From assembly GCA_021832085.1 (NCBI GenBank), contig JAKBLM010000046.1:1-33403 (forward strand): a stretch of 33,403 nucleotides of DNA, given 5' to 3'. Source of the DNA: Acidobacteriota bacterium (lineage in GTDB: Bacteria > Acidobacteriota > Terriglobia > Acidiferrales > UBA7541). Below, piece after piece: positions 14,302 to 23,700 of the stretch (positions within the stretch are counted from its first letter, which is position 1; every line of letters starts with the position of its first letter). The notes beneath the pieces are model-generated. The model had not been told where the DNA came from, did no database searches, and saw only the letters and a program-made list of their open reading frames with translations. The position numbers were made by a program, and so were the translations under genes.

Positions 14302-15270
14302 ATGGCACTGCTGGTAGCGTTCTTCACCTTTTTGGCGGTGCTCGCCATCATCCTACTGTTTTTCACGATGGGCGGCGGCACCCCCCACGAGGAGATTGTC
14401 CGCAAGCGCTTCGAGGCAGTGCAACGCGCCGAGCGCCGTGGCGAATTGACCCTGGGCCTACAGTTGGTCCGCGACGAGCTGTTGAGCGACGTCCCCGCCC
14501 TCAACAATCTGCTCATGCGCTGGGGCTGGGCTGGGCGGCTGCGGGATTACATCGAACAATCAGGTGTGAAAAGCAAGCCGGGCAAGATTTTGTTATTCAG
14601 CTTCGTGCTGGCGGTGGCCGCGTACCTGGTCGTCATGACGATCCTGCACTCGGTGATCCTGGCGCTGCTGGCGGGGATCGTTGGCGCCGGGATCCCGATG
14701 TCGGTCATCGCGTTCCGGAGGGCTCGACGGTTCCGTGAATTCGAGAAGCACTTCCCCGAAGCGTTGGACCTGCTCTCACGAGCGGTGCGGGCCGGACACG
14801 CAATTACCACCGGGCTGGAGATGGTGAGCAAGGAACTGCCGGATCCGGTGGCCGGTGAATTCCGGACGACCTTCGAGGAGCAGAATTTCGGTCTGCCGCT
14901 GCGCGACGCACTCTTGAACCTGACCGAGCGCGTACCGCTGCTCGACGTGCGATTTTTCGTGACCGCGATGCTGATCCAAAAGGAAACGGGCGGCAACCTG
15001 GCGGAGATCCTGACGAACTTGGCCCGGGTGATTCGCGATCGGTTCCGGATCCGCGGCGAAGTGCGAATTCGCACGGCGCAGGGCCGGATGACGGCCGCGA
15101 TCTTGATCGCCCTGCCGCCGCTGATGATGGTCATGCTCAACACGATGAACCCGAGCTACATGAAGCCGCTGTTCCATGACACGCTGGGCCACTGGATGCT
15201 GCTGACAGCCGGAGTGCTGCAAGTGATAGGTGCGATCTTGCTGTGGAAGATCGTGCATATCGAAGTGTAG
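14302..15270 (+). CDS. tadB: Tad inner-membrane platform protein TadB
   Basis: A 322-residue T2SSF-domain protein. One N-terminal helix (LLVAFFTFLAVLAIILLFF), a cytoplasmic linker, two central helices (about residues 93-135), then the GspF-like region with FPEALDLLSRAVRAGHAITTGLEMV and VRFFVTAMLIQKETGGNLAEIL, and two C-terminal helices. TadB and TadC form the membrane platform turned by CpaF. GAGGGG lies just before the ATG. The tadC gene follows 15 bases after the stop. Confidence 0.94.
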   Translation: MALLVAFFTFLAVLAIILLFFTMGGGTPHEEIVRKRFEAVQRAERRGELTLGLQLVRDELLSDVPALNNLLMRWGWAGRLRDYIEQSGVKSKPGKILLFSFVLAVAAYLVVMTILHSVILALLAGIVGAGIPMSVIAFRRARRFREFEKHFPEALDLLSRAVRAGHAITTGLEMVSKELPDPVAGEFRTTFEEQNFGLPLRDALLNLTERVPLLDVRFFVTAMLIQKETGGNLAEILTNLARVIRDRFRIRGEVRIRTAQGRMTAAILIALPPLMMVMLNTMNPSYMKPLFHDTLGHWMLLTAGVLQVIGAILLWKIVHIEV

Positions 15271-15285
15271 GGCGCGGAGGACGAA

Positions 15286-16209
15286 ATGCCTGGGATCGTG
15301 GTTTTCACCTTTCTGGCGACCTTGGCGGTATGCAGCGTGGTCGCTTACGCGTTGGTGCAGGGCGGAAGCGGAGGGGTGGCCGAGCGGCTCTCGCACCTGT
15401 GGCACCTGGGAATGCCGAAGACGCAGGAGCCGTCGTTTCCGGAAAAGCAGAAAGAGCGGGCGGAAAAGGCGCTGGCCAAGGTCGGCAATCTGTTGCCGCC
15501 GCCGTCGCCGAAATCGATAAACCGGACGCAGTTGCTGCTGATCCGGGCAGGGTATCGAAGCCCGCAAGCGGCGCAGGTGATGCGCGGACTGCGAATCCTT
15601 TTGCCGGTGTTACTCCTGGCGCTGGTCTATTTTACCGGTCTCTACCTGGAAAATCCGATTGTGGTCCTGGCGCTGGCGGTTGTGGGCGGCTACATGATCC
15701 CGGAGTTTTACGTGACGCAGGTGGTTCGTCGGCGGCAGCACCGGCTGCAGCTTTCGCTACCTGACGCGCTCGACCTACTGGTGATCTGCATGGAAGCGGG
15801 GCTCGGACTTGACCAGGCGATTCTGCGGGTGGCCCAGGAGCTACGGTACGCGCATCCGGAGCTTAGCGAGGAATTCCAGATGGTGAACATGGAAACGCAG
15901 TTGGGCAAGAATCGGCTGGACGCGCTCCGCGATCTATCGACGCGGACGGGCGTGGAGGACATCAAGGGACTGGTAGCGATGCTGATTCAGACGGATCGGT
16001 TCGGCACAAGTTTGGCCCAAGCACTGCGAGTATTTTCCGATGACCTGCGACTCAAGCGTCGGCAGCGTGCCGAGGAACAGGCGGCGAAAACGACCGTCAA
16101 GATGGTGCCGCCGCTGGTGTTTTTCGTTTTCCCGGCTTTGATGGTTGTGATTCTGGGGCCAGGCATCATCGCGATTGCGCACACCCTGTTGCCGACGTTG
16201 GGCAAGTGA
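15286..16209 (+). CDS. tadC: Tad inner-membrane platform protein TadC
   Basis: A 307-residue T2SSF-domain protein and TadB partner. The N-terminal helix (IVVFTFLATLAVCSVVAYAL) is followed by a charged linker, two helices (about 100-145), then LPDALDLLVICMEAGLGLDQAILRV and LVAMLIQTDRFGTSLAQALRVFSDDLR, typical of the family. The end, KMVPPLVFFVFPALMVVILGP, is the usual terminal hairpin of TadC. The core assembly genes end here; I see no TadD-like TPR gene downstream, although TadD is common in other Tad loci. Confidence 0.94.
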   Translation: MPGIVVFTFLATLAVCSVVAYALVQGGSGGVAERLSHLWHLGMPKTQEPSFPEKQKERAEKALAKVGNLLPPPSPKSINRTQLLLIRAGYRSPQAAQVMRGLRILLPVLLLALVYFTGLYLENPIVVLALAVVGGYMIPEFYVTQVVRRRQHRLQLSLPDALDLLVICMEAGLGLDQAILRVAQELRYAHPELSEEFQMVNMETQLGKNRLDALRDLSTRTGVEDIKGLVAMLIQTDRFGTSLAQALRVFSDDLRLKRRQRAEEQAAKTTVKMVPPLVFFVFPALMVVILGPGIIAIAHTLLPTLGK

Positions 16210-16260
16210 TCGCCAGCCAGGGAAAGTCGGATTCTTCACAGATGCAAGAGCAAGTTGATT

Positions 16261-16324
16261 GGTGAAGGGAAGTGGAAGAAAGGAACAAGAACGGGCAGAA
16301 AGAAGCACAAGGAGCAGAAAAACG
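16261..16324 (+). promoter_or_regulatory. Polypurine leader before the 29-residue gene
   Basis: The 64 bases before ATG 16325 are very purine-rich on the coding strand and end in the ribosome site AAGGAG (16309-16314, spacing 10). The frame of the peptide gene stays open back to GTG 16262, so an N-terminal extension of 21 mostly charged residues is possible but has no ribosome site. The tract may keep the leader unstructured. Confidence 0.35.
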
Positions 16325-16414
16325 ATGAACACGTATCAGATCGTTGCAGCGGTTCTGGCGGCCGTGGTGCTGTACATCATCATCCGTCGGCGTCGGAGCA
16401 AGGCCTCGCAGTAA
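16325..16414 (+). CDS. 29-residue single-span membrane peptide
   Basis: The product is a short N-terminus (NTYQ), one hydrophobic helix (IVAAVLAAVVLYIII) and a basic tail RRRRSKASQ, which predicts an inner-membrane peptide with the C-terminus in the cytoplasm. The ATG has a good ribosome site (AAGGAG, spacing 10). It lies 115 bases after tadC and 56 bases before the DUF192 gene, all on the same strand. The shape resembles CcoQ-like and other regulatory micropeptides, but I do not recognise a family. Possible roles are a platform accessory or a membrane-protein adaptor; this is conjecture. Confidence 0.6.
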   Translation: MNTYQIVAAVLAAVVLYIIIRRRRSKASQ

Positions 16415-16470
16415 GGTGAACATGGGCCAGGTTTCGGCTTCGGCCGAGGGGCGGAGAGGGTGTATGCGTC

Positions 16471-16845
16471 GTGCGTAAGAGAGATGGTGTGTACGTATAC
16501 AATCGAACGCGGCAGACGTTCATCGCCACCGAGGTGGTGGTGGCCGACACGTATCTGCGGCGCTTGATCGGCCTGCTCGGAAAGACGAGAAGGTGGGCGC
16601 GTTCCGGGCGTGGTCTGTGGATTGTTCCGTCTTGTGGCGTACACACGATCGGCATGATGTTTCCGCTCGACCTGGTCTTCATCGATCGGGACTGCCGGGT
16701 AGTGGGAACGCAGGAGTTCGTTCGGCCGTTCCGAATTTCGCGGGTGTGCCTGAGAGCAACGAGTGTGCTGGAGTTCCCTGTCTACACGATCCATCGGTCC
16801 GGGACGGAGATAGGGGACGCGCTCGAGATTGCTCCCATTCATTGA
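16471..16845 (+). CDS. DUF192 family protein
   Basis: A 124-residue DUF192 protein (PF02643), identified by TYLRRLIGLLGKTR, GRGLWIVPSCGVHTIGMMFPLDLVFIDRDCRVV and the terminal VLEFP. Many members are exported, but this one has no signal peptide and would be cytoplasmic. The function of the family is unknown. GTG 16471 with GAGAGGG ten bases upstream is taken as start; a GTG six codons later is an alternative. It closes the co-directional run that begins at the pilus genes, and the next gene is 273 bases away. Confidence 0.85.
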   Translation: MRKRDGVYVYNRTRQTFIATEVVVADTYLRRLIGLLGKTRRWARSGRGLWIVPSCGVHTIGMMFPLDLVFIDRDCRVVGTQEFVRPFRISRVCLRATSVLEFPVYTIHRSGTEIGDALEIAPIH

Positions 16846-17118
16846 TTTCGATCGCAGGCTCTTACCGGCTGCCGGTTTCGCGCCGAAGCGGTGGGTCTCC
16901 ACGTGGGCGAAACCGCCGGGACAGGAGTGGTGTCTGCCTTCTCCTTGAGGTCCTGGCGGTTTCTGCGGCCGTGCTTCGTGGTGGGCAGTCGATCCCCTTT
17001 CATTTTTGTTTCGTTGCACCACCGCTTGATTTCTGCCGACGGAAATCGGTTTGACGCGCCAGCGTCGTGTAGGGTTGGGTAAGTCTTCCAAAGCTGGCGC
17101 GCCCGTGGAGGGAGAGCG
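16846..17118. other. Gap before the first Asp-box gene, with a long inverted repeat
   Basis: CGCGCCAGC (17055-17063) and GCTGGCGCG (17093-17101) form a perfect 9-bp inverted repeat around 29 bases, ending 17 bases before the ATG at 17119 and just before the ribosome site (GGAGGGAGAG). It could be an operator pair or an RNA hairpin controlling initiation. TTGACG at 17051-17056 resembles a -35 box, but no -10 follows at normal spacing. The rest of the gap shows nothing I recognise. Confidence 0.45.
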
Positions 17119-20100
17119 ATGATTCCTGCCGGAAAGCGTCTGTTCCTGTTCGTATTCCTGGCGCTGGGCGGTTTCGCCGTCCGCGCCTCGGCCCAGGCGA
17201 ACCGTCCGAAACTTTACGAAGGGTTGCGCTGGCGGCTAATCGGGCCATTCCGCGGCGGGCGAACGGTGGCAATTGCCGGGGTTCCCAGCGAGCCAAATGT
17301 TTTTTACATTGGGGCGGTAAACGGCGGCGTGTGGAAGACGACTGACGCGGGACGAACGTGGAAGCCGATTTTTGACCACGAGCCCAGCGGATCGATCGGC
17401 GCGATCGCGATCGCTCCATCAGACCCGAAGATCATCTATATCGGGAGTGGCGAAGGGACAGAGCGGCCCGACCTTTCGGTGGGCGACGGGATCTACAAAT
17501 CGACCGACGGCGGGAAGACCTGGGTACACCTGGGGTTGCGTGGTGGGCAACAGATCCCCTCGATTGCTATCGATCCCCACAATCCGAACCGTGTTTTCGT
17601 GGCGGTGCTCGGGCATCCCTACGGGCCAAACGTGGAGCGAGGAGTGCTTCGCACGACCGACGGCGGACGGACATGGCAAAAGGTGCTCTACAAGAATGCG
17701 AACGTCGGCGCCGTCGACGTCGCGTTCGATCCCGACAACTCACAGATCGTCTATGCGGCGCTGTGGGCGGCGCGGCGGCCGCCGTGGTCGGTGGGCGGTC
17801 CGCTGCTGGCGCCAGGCAGCGGGCTTTACAAATCGACCGACGGCGGCAACACCTGGCACCAACTGCATGGTGGCCTGCCCGGCTGGAAAGAGCACGTGGG
17901 CCGGATCGGCATCGGGATCGCACCGAGCCGACCGAGCCGGATCTACGCGTGGGTGCAGGCGGATCCGCAAGCCGGAGGGATTTATCGCAGCAACAATGGC
18001 GGGCAAACCTGGAAGCGCGTGAACCACGAGCCGAGAATTTGGGGCCGGGCGTGGGACTTCGCGTGCCTGCGGGTGGACCCGCGCAATCCGGACGTGGTCT
18101 ACGCGGCGAACACCTCAACCTATCGCTCGACCGACGGCGGGGTGCACTGGACGGCGATCAAGGGCGCGCCGGGCGGCGACGACTACCACACGATCTGGAT
18201 CAATCCGAGGAACCCGAAGATCATCGCGCTCGCCGCCGACCAAGGCGCGACGATCAGCGTGAACGGGGGCAGAACCTGGAGTTCCTGGTACAACCAGCCA
18301 ACCGGAGAGTTCTATCACGTTATCACGGACAACCGGTTTCCCTATCGGGTGTTCGGCGGACAGCAGGAAAGCGGATCGGCCGATATCAAGAGCCGAAGCG
18401 ATTACGGCGAGATCACCTTCCGCGACTGGCATCCGGTGGGTGCAGAGGAGTATGCGTATATCGCTCCCGATCCGCTGCATCCGTGGATCATCTACGGCGG
18501 GAAGGTGACACGGTACAACAACCTGACCCGACAGACGTCGTCCGTTGCGCCGGCGCAGCTGCGGACGGGGAAATACAGGTTTGACCGGACGGCGCCGCTG
18601 GTTTTCTCGCAGTCCGATCCCCACGCGCTGTACCTGGGTTCGAACGTGCTCTTCAAGACGACCGACGGCGGGCAGAATTGGAGCATCATCAGCCCGGACC
18701 TGACGCGGAAGAATCCAGGCGTGCCGGCGGACCTTAAGGGATTTGCCGGAGCGGAGGGCAGGACGCACCGGGGAGTGATCTACACGGTGGTTCCTTCGCC
18801 GATCGATCCGAATCTGATCTGGGTGGGCACGGACGACGGACTGATCTGGGTGACGCGGGACGGCGGAAAGACATGGAAGAACGTGACGCCGCCTGCGTTG
18901 ACGCCGTGGAGCAAGGTGTCCATGATCGACGCCTCGCATTTCAACGACGAAACCGCCTACGCTGCGGTGAACCGGATGCGGCTTGACGATTGGCACCCGT
19001 ACATCTATCGCACTCACGACGGCGGCAAGACCTGGCAGAAAATCACGACGGGCATTCCGGCGGACGAGCCGGTGAACACGGTCCGGGCGGATCCGGTGCG
19101 GCAGGGGCTGCTGTTTGCCGGAACAGAGGAGTCGGTGTACGTCTCACTCGACGACGGCAACCATTGGGAATCGCTCCAGCTCAACCTGCCGCACACGTCG
19201 ATGCGGGACCTGTGGATTCACGGCTCGGACCTGGTGGTGGGAACGCACGGGCGCGCGTTCTGGATTCTCGACGACTTTTCCCCGCTGCGCCAATTGACGC
19301 CGGCGGTGGCCGAATCGAGCGCTTACCTCTACAAACCGCGGCTTACTTACAGGGTTCGGCGGAGCACTAACACCGACACGCCGCTGCCGCCGGAGACCCC
19401 GGCAGGCCAGAATCCGCCGGATGGGGCGATTTTGTATTACTGGCTGAAGACGCGGCCGGTGGGGCCGGTGACGCTGGAGATCCTCGATGCCAGTGGGAAA
19501 CTGGTACGGGAATATTCGAGCGCGATGAGACCGGCGCCGGTGAATCCTTCAAAGCTAAAAGTGCCGACATACTGGATTCAGCCGCCGCAGGTGCTTTCGG
19601 CTGCACCGGGAATGCACCGGTTCATCTGGGACCTGCGGACGGCGCCACCGAAATCCGTGTTTCTCAGCTATCCAATCTCGGCGATCCCGCACGATACCCC
19701 GCGCGTGCCGCAGGGCGTGCTAGTGCTGCCTGGCCGCTACACGGCTCGCCTGACAGCGGGCGGGCGGAGCTATACGCATTCGTTCCGGGTGCGAATGGAT
19801 CCGCGAGTAACGACCTCGGCGGCGGGTCTCGAGGCGCAGTACGCGCTGGCGAGGAAAATCACTGCGGCGATGGACCAGAGCTATGACACGCTGCGCGCGG
19901 CCCAGGCGCTCGGCGAAAAGCTCGCGCAGGCGCGCCGTAAGGCAGGACAGGAAAGCGTGAGGGTGGCGATCGAGGCGCTCGAACGGAAGATCGACGGCAT
20001 TGCGGGCGGGCGCGGAGCGGCATCGTTTTTCGGCGGTGAGGGCGGCGGGCCGAACTTGACGCGAGTGAATGTTCAACTGGCGTTCCTGCTGAGCGGCGGG

Positions 20101-20268
20101 GTCGAAAAAGCGGACGTGCGGCCCACACTCGCACAGCAGGAGATGTTCGAGCAACTCCACGGGCAGCTTGATCGGTTGCTCGGCGGATGGAAGGAAATCG
20201 AGACCAGCGATCTGCCGAAGCTTAATCAGGCGCTGCGGCGAGCGGGAGTGGGCGAGGTGGAGCTGTAG
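17119..20268 (+). CDS. Secreted Asp-box (VPS10/BNR-type) beta-propeller protein, copy 1
   Basis: A 1,049-residue exported protein. The signal peptide (RLFLFVFLALGGFAVRASAQA) should be cut after ASA. Residues about 35-740 carry some eleven Asp-box motifs of the S/T-x-D-x-G-x-x-W type (KTTDAGRTW, KSTDGGKTW, RTTDGGRTW, KSTDGGNTW, RSNNGGQTW, KTTDGGQNW, VTRDGGKTW, RTHDGGKTW), which means one or more multi-bladed propellers as in sortilin/VPS10 and BNR proteins. The C-terminal 300 residues include an Ig-like part (VLPGRYTARLTAGGRSYTHSFRVRMDP) and a helical end. No sialidase catalytic set is evident, so enzymatic activity is unproven. Such proteins are abundant in acidobacteria. It is paralogous to the gene at 20719. 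Confidence 0.88.
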   Translation: MIPAGKRLFLFVFLALGGFAVRASAQANRPKLYEGLRWRLIGPFRGGRTVAIAGVPSEPNVFYIGAVNGGVWKTTDAGRTWKPIFDHEPSGSIGAIAIAPSDPKIIYIGSGEGTERPDLSVGDGIYKSTDGGKTWVHLGLRGGQQIPSIAIDPHNPNRVFVAVLGHPYGPNVERGVLRTTDGGRTWQKVLYKNANVGAVDVAFDPDNSQIVYAALWAARRPPWSVGGPLLAPGSGLYKSTDGGNTWHQLHGGLPGWKEHVGRIGIGIAPSRPSRIYAWVQADPQAGGIYRSNNGGQTWKRVNHEPRIWGRAWDFACLRVDPRNPDVVYAANTSTYRSTDGGVHWTAIKGAPGGDDYHTIWINPRNPKIIALAADQGATISVNGGRTWSSWYNQPTGEFYHVITDNRFPYRVFGGQQESGSADIKSRSDYGEITFRDWHPVGAEEYAYIAPDPLHPWIIYGGKVTRYNNLTRQTSSVAPAQLRTGKYRFDRTAPLVFSQSDPHALYLGSNVLFKTTDGGQNWSIISPDLTRKNPGVPADLKGFAGAEGRTHRGVIYTVVPSPIDPNLIWVGTDDGLIWVTRDGGKTWKNVTPPALTPWSKVSMIDASHFNDETAYAAVNRMRLDDWHPYIYRTHDGGKTWQKITTGIPADEPVNTVRADPVRQGLLFAGTEESVYVSLDDGNHWESLQLNLPHTSMRDLWIHGSDLVVGTHGRAFWILDDFSPLRQLTPAVAESSAYLYKPRLTYRVRRSTNTDTPLPPETPAGQNPPDGAILYYWLKTRPVGPVTLEILDASGKLVREYSSAMRPAPVNPSKLKVPTYWIQPPQVLSAAPGMHRFIWDLRTAPPKSVFLSYPISAIPHDTPRVPQGVLVLPGRYTARLTAGGRSYTHSFRVRMDPRVTTSAAGLEAQYALARKITAAMDQSYDTLRAAQALGEKLAQARRKAGQESVRVAIEALERKIDGIAGGRGAASFFGGEGGGPNLTRVNVQLAFLLSGGVEKADVRPTLAQQEMFEQLHGQLDRLLGGWKEIETSDLPKLNQALRRAGVGEVEL

Positions 20269-20329
20269 GAGGGGCAAGTCCGGCTTGCACATGCAGCCGG
20301 TTCGGTGGCGAGGCACGACGCTCGGATCC

Positions 20330-20348
20330 TTCGGCGATCCTCGCCGGA
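20330..20348. repeat. REP-like hairpin
   Basis: CGGCGA-TCC-TCGCCG forms a perfect 6-bp stem with a 3-base loop, extendable by a G-T and an A-T pair. It lies about 60 bases after the stop at 20268 and has no T-run, so it is more likely a dispersed palindromic repeat or mRNA 3' barrier than a classical terminator. Confidence 0.4.
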
Positions 20349-20691
20349 TGGTCTCAGGATGGCAGGCTTTCTTCGCATTTTCGAGTGGGCTGGACGCCCT
20401 TGGGAAGTGAAAGCCTAACCCGCAATTCTCAGAAGTGATTTGTATGGAAGGAGGGAAGCGGTTGCGTGCCAGCGGGCTTTCAGGCCGGCATCTTTCTTCT
20501 CCGCCTTGACAAGGTGTCGTCCTGAAGGATGGCCCACTAGAAACTCGCCTGTCGAAGCAGCCCGCGATGGCAGCCAGAACAAAAGCCCAAACCCGGGGTC
20601 GCGAAACCGCCGATCATGGCTACCCAAAAGGCGTGGAGACGCGTGGCAGAGTAAGGAATTCTTTGCGAGAAATTGGGTGGGAACACTGTTG

Positions 20692-20697
20692 TATACT
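20692..20697 (+). promoter_or_regulatory. -10 element of a putative promoter for Asp-box copy 2
   Basis: TATACT matches the -10 consensus at 5 of 6 positions and lies 21 bases before ATG 20719, which would place the mRNA start near 20704 with the ribosome site (GGGGGAA) in a very short leader. No good -35 is found at 16-18 bp. Confidence 0.35.
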
Positions 20698-20718
20698 CCC
20701 GGCGGGGGAACTGCACAC

Positions 20719-23700
20719 ATGAGATTCGAGAATCGATCGCTCTTGCAATCTTTCATTCGTTTCTTTGGCGTAGTGGTGGTTCTGACGGCGGCAGCGGCGG
20801 CCTGCGCGCAGGGCATCGGCCCGAAAATGTACACGGGAATGCGCTGGCGCTCGATCGGGCCGTTTCGCGGTGGCCGGGTGCTGGCGGTAGTGGGAGTCCC
20901 CAGCGAGCCGAGCGTCTTCTATTTCGGGAGCGTGGATGGCGGTGTTTGGAAGACAGACGACGCCGGGCTGACCTGGCAGCCGCTATTCCAGCATAAGCCT
21001 GTATCGTCGATCGGCGCGATTGCGATCGCGCCTTCCGACCCGAACATCATCTACGTGGGCACGGGCGAAGCCGACATGCGGCAGGACATGTCGTTTGGCG
21101 ACGGGGTGTACAAGTCGACCAACGGCGGGCGCACGTGGACGCACATGGGCTTGACCGACACGCAGCACATCGGGAGAATCCTTGTCGATCCGCACAACCC
21201 GAACATCGTGCTGGTGGCCGCGCTCGGCCACGCTTACGACGCCAACGCGGAACGCGGGGTGTTTCGCTCGACCGACGGCGGCAGGACGTGGCAAAAGGTG
21301 CTCTATAAGAATGACGTGACCGGCGCTATCGACCTGGCGTTCGCGCAGGGCAACCCCCGGATCGTCTACGCGGCGCTGTGGCAAGCGCAACGGACAACCT
21401 GGAGCCAGTATCCGCCGGCGCAAGGCCCGGGTGGCGGGATCTACGAATCGACGAACGAAGGGGAAACCTGGCACCAGTTGATCGGGCACGGGCTGCCGGC
21501 GAAACCGTATGGACGGATTGGCTTGGCGACGGGAACGGGCGGACGTGTCTACGCGCTGATTGTTTGCAAGCAGGGCGGCCTGTACCGCTCGGACGACGGT
21601 GGGGCGAACTGGACGCACGTTAGCAGTGACCCGCGGATTTGGGGCCGGGGGTGGTATTTCAGCCGGGTAACAGTGGACCCGAAGAATCCGAATATCGTGT
21701 GGGTGCCCAACGTGGCGCTCTATCGCTCGACCGATGGCGGCTATCACTTCACGGCGATCAAGGGCGCGCCGGGCGGAGACGATTACCACATTCTGTGGAT
21801 CGATCCGAAGGATACGAACCACATGATCCTGGGCTCAGACCAGGGATCGGTGGTGAGCCTTGACGGCGGGCGGACATGGAGTTCCTGGTACAACCAGCCG
21901 ACAGGGCAGTTCTATCACGTGACCACGGATCACCGGGTCCCCTACTGGATCTACGCGGCGCAGCAGGACAGCGGGACGGTGGGGACGCCGGAACGGAGCA
22001 CTTACGGCGCGCTGACGTTTCGCGACTGGCATCCGGTGGGCGGCGGCGAATGTGGCTACATCGTTCCCGATCCGACGAACCCAAATATCGTGTACGGCGG
22101 AGACAATTACGGGATTCTGCACAAGTGGAACGCGAAGACGAACCAGTCGGAGACGATTTCGCCATCCCTGTTGACGCCCTTTGGCGTGAATATCGCCAAG
22201 CGGAAATACCGGTTCTCCTGGACCTCTCCCATCGCCTTTTCGCCCCAGAATCCGCACGTGATGTATTACGGCGCGCAATATCTGCTGGAAACGACCAACG
22301 GCGGATCGAGCTGGATCAAGGCGAGTCCCGACCTGACCGTGTGGCCGGGCACGCAGGGGCAACCGCAACGCGGGGTGATCTTTACGATTGCGCCCTCGGC
22401 GCTGCGTGCCGGTGAAATCTGGGTGGGGACGGACAACGGGCTGATCCAGCTGACACTGAATGGCGGAAAGACGTGGAAGAACGTGACGCCAAAGGGGCTG
22501 ACGGAATGGAGCGAGATCAGCCTCATCGAGGCCTCGCATTTCGATCCGGCGACGGCGTTTGTGGCGGTGAATAGGCACCGGCTGAACGACTTCCATCCCT
22601 ATATCTACGTGACGCACGACTACGGCATGACTTGGACGAAGATCACGAACGGGATCACCGCGCCAGCCTACGTCCACGCGGTGCGGGAGGATCCGGTGCG
22701 GCGCGGACTGCTTTTTGCCGGCACTGAGACGGGGATCTACGTTTCCTTCAACGACGGTGAGAAGTGGCAATCGCTGCAGCTGAACCTGCCCACGGTGTCG
22801 ATCCGGGACATGGCGATCGAGCAGGGCGACCTGATCGTGGCGACGCATGGGCGCGGGTTGTGGGTGCTCGACGACATTTCGCCGCTGCGGCAATTGACCG
22901 CGCAGGTGGCGGAAAAGTCGGCTTTTTTGTTCAAGCCGCGGAACACGTACCGGTTCCGGCGCAGCACGAATACGGATACGCCGCTTCCGCCGGAATTCCC
23001 GCAAGGGCAGAATCCGCCCGACGGAGAGATCTTCTATTACTGGCTGAAGTCGGCGCCGAGCGGGCCTGTGACGCTCGAAATCCTGAACGCGAGCGGGCAG
23101 GTGGTGCGGCGGTATTCGAGCGCGGATACGCCGAAGCCGCCGGACATGAACCTCTATCCGGTTGCGCCATACTGGGCCAGGCCGGTGCAAAAGCTGTTGG
23201 CGACGCCGGGGATGCACCGGTTCGTGTGGGACTTTCACTATACGGCACCCAAGGCAGTGAGCCACAGCTTCCCGATCGCGGCGATTCCGCACGCGACGCC
23301 GCTCATACCGCAAGGGCCGCTGGCGGTGCCGGGCGAGTATACGGTGCGGCTGGCGGTGGATGGGCAATCGCAATCGCACACCTTCAGACTGCTCAATAAT
23401 CCGGCGGTGAAGACGTCGCAGGCGGGGCTCGAAGCACAATTGCAACTGGCGCTGAAGATCACCCATGCGATGAACGGCAGCTACGACGCGCTCACCGCGG
23501 CCCGGGCGGCCCTCGACCGGCTCGACGCGGCGCAGCGGCGGGGCGTGACGGGGTCGGCGGCGAAAGAAATCCGCAAAGTCGAACCCAAACTGGCGGCGCT
23601 GACCGCAAGAACCGGCGGCTTGACGCAAGTGAACGATGAATTGGGCAGCTTGCTGGAAGCCCTCGAGAGTGCAGATGTAGCGCCCACCATCAACGCACAA

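Larger units (their letters stand above)
20269..20718. other. 450-base gap between the two Asp-box genes
   Basis: The gap contains a hairpin, CGGCGA (20332-20337) with TCGCCG (20341-20346), inside a GGATCCTTCGGCG...CTCAGGATGG context that resembles dispersed REP-like repeats. A stretch at 20592-20630 resembles 31491-31528. A -10-like TATACT lies at 20692-20697, followed by the ribosome site GGGGGAA. The next gene's frame is open back to 20440, but no signal peptide or family similarity exists before 20719, so I leave this part non-coding. Confidence 0.45.
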
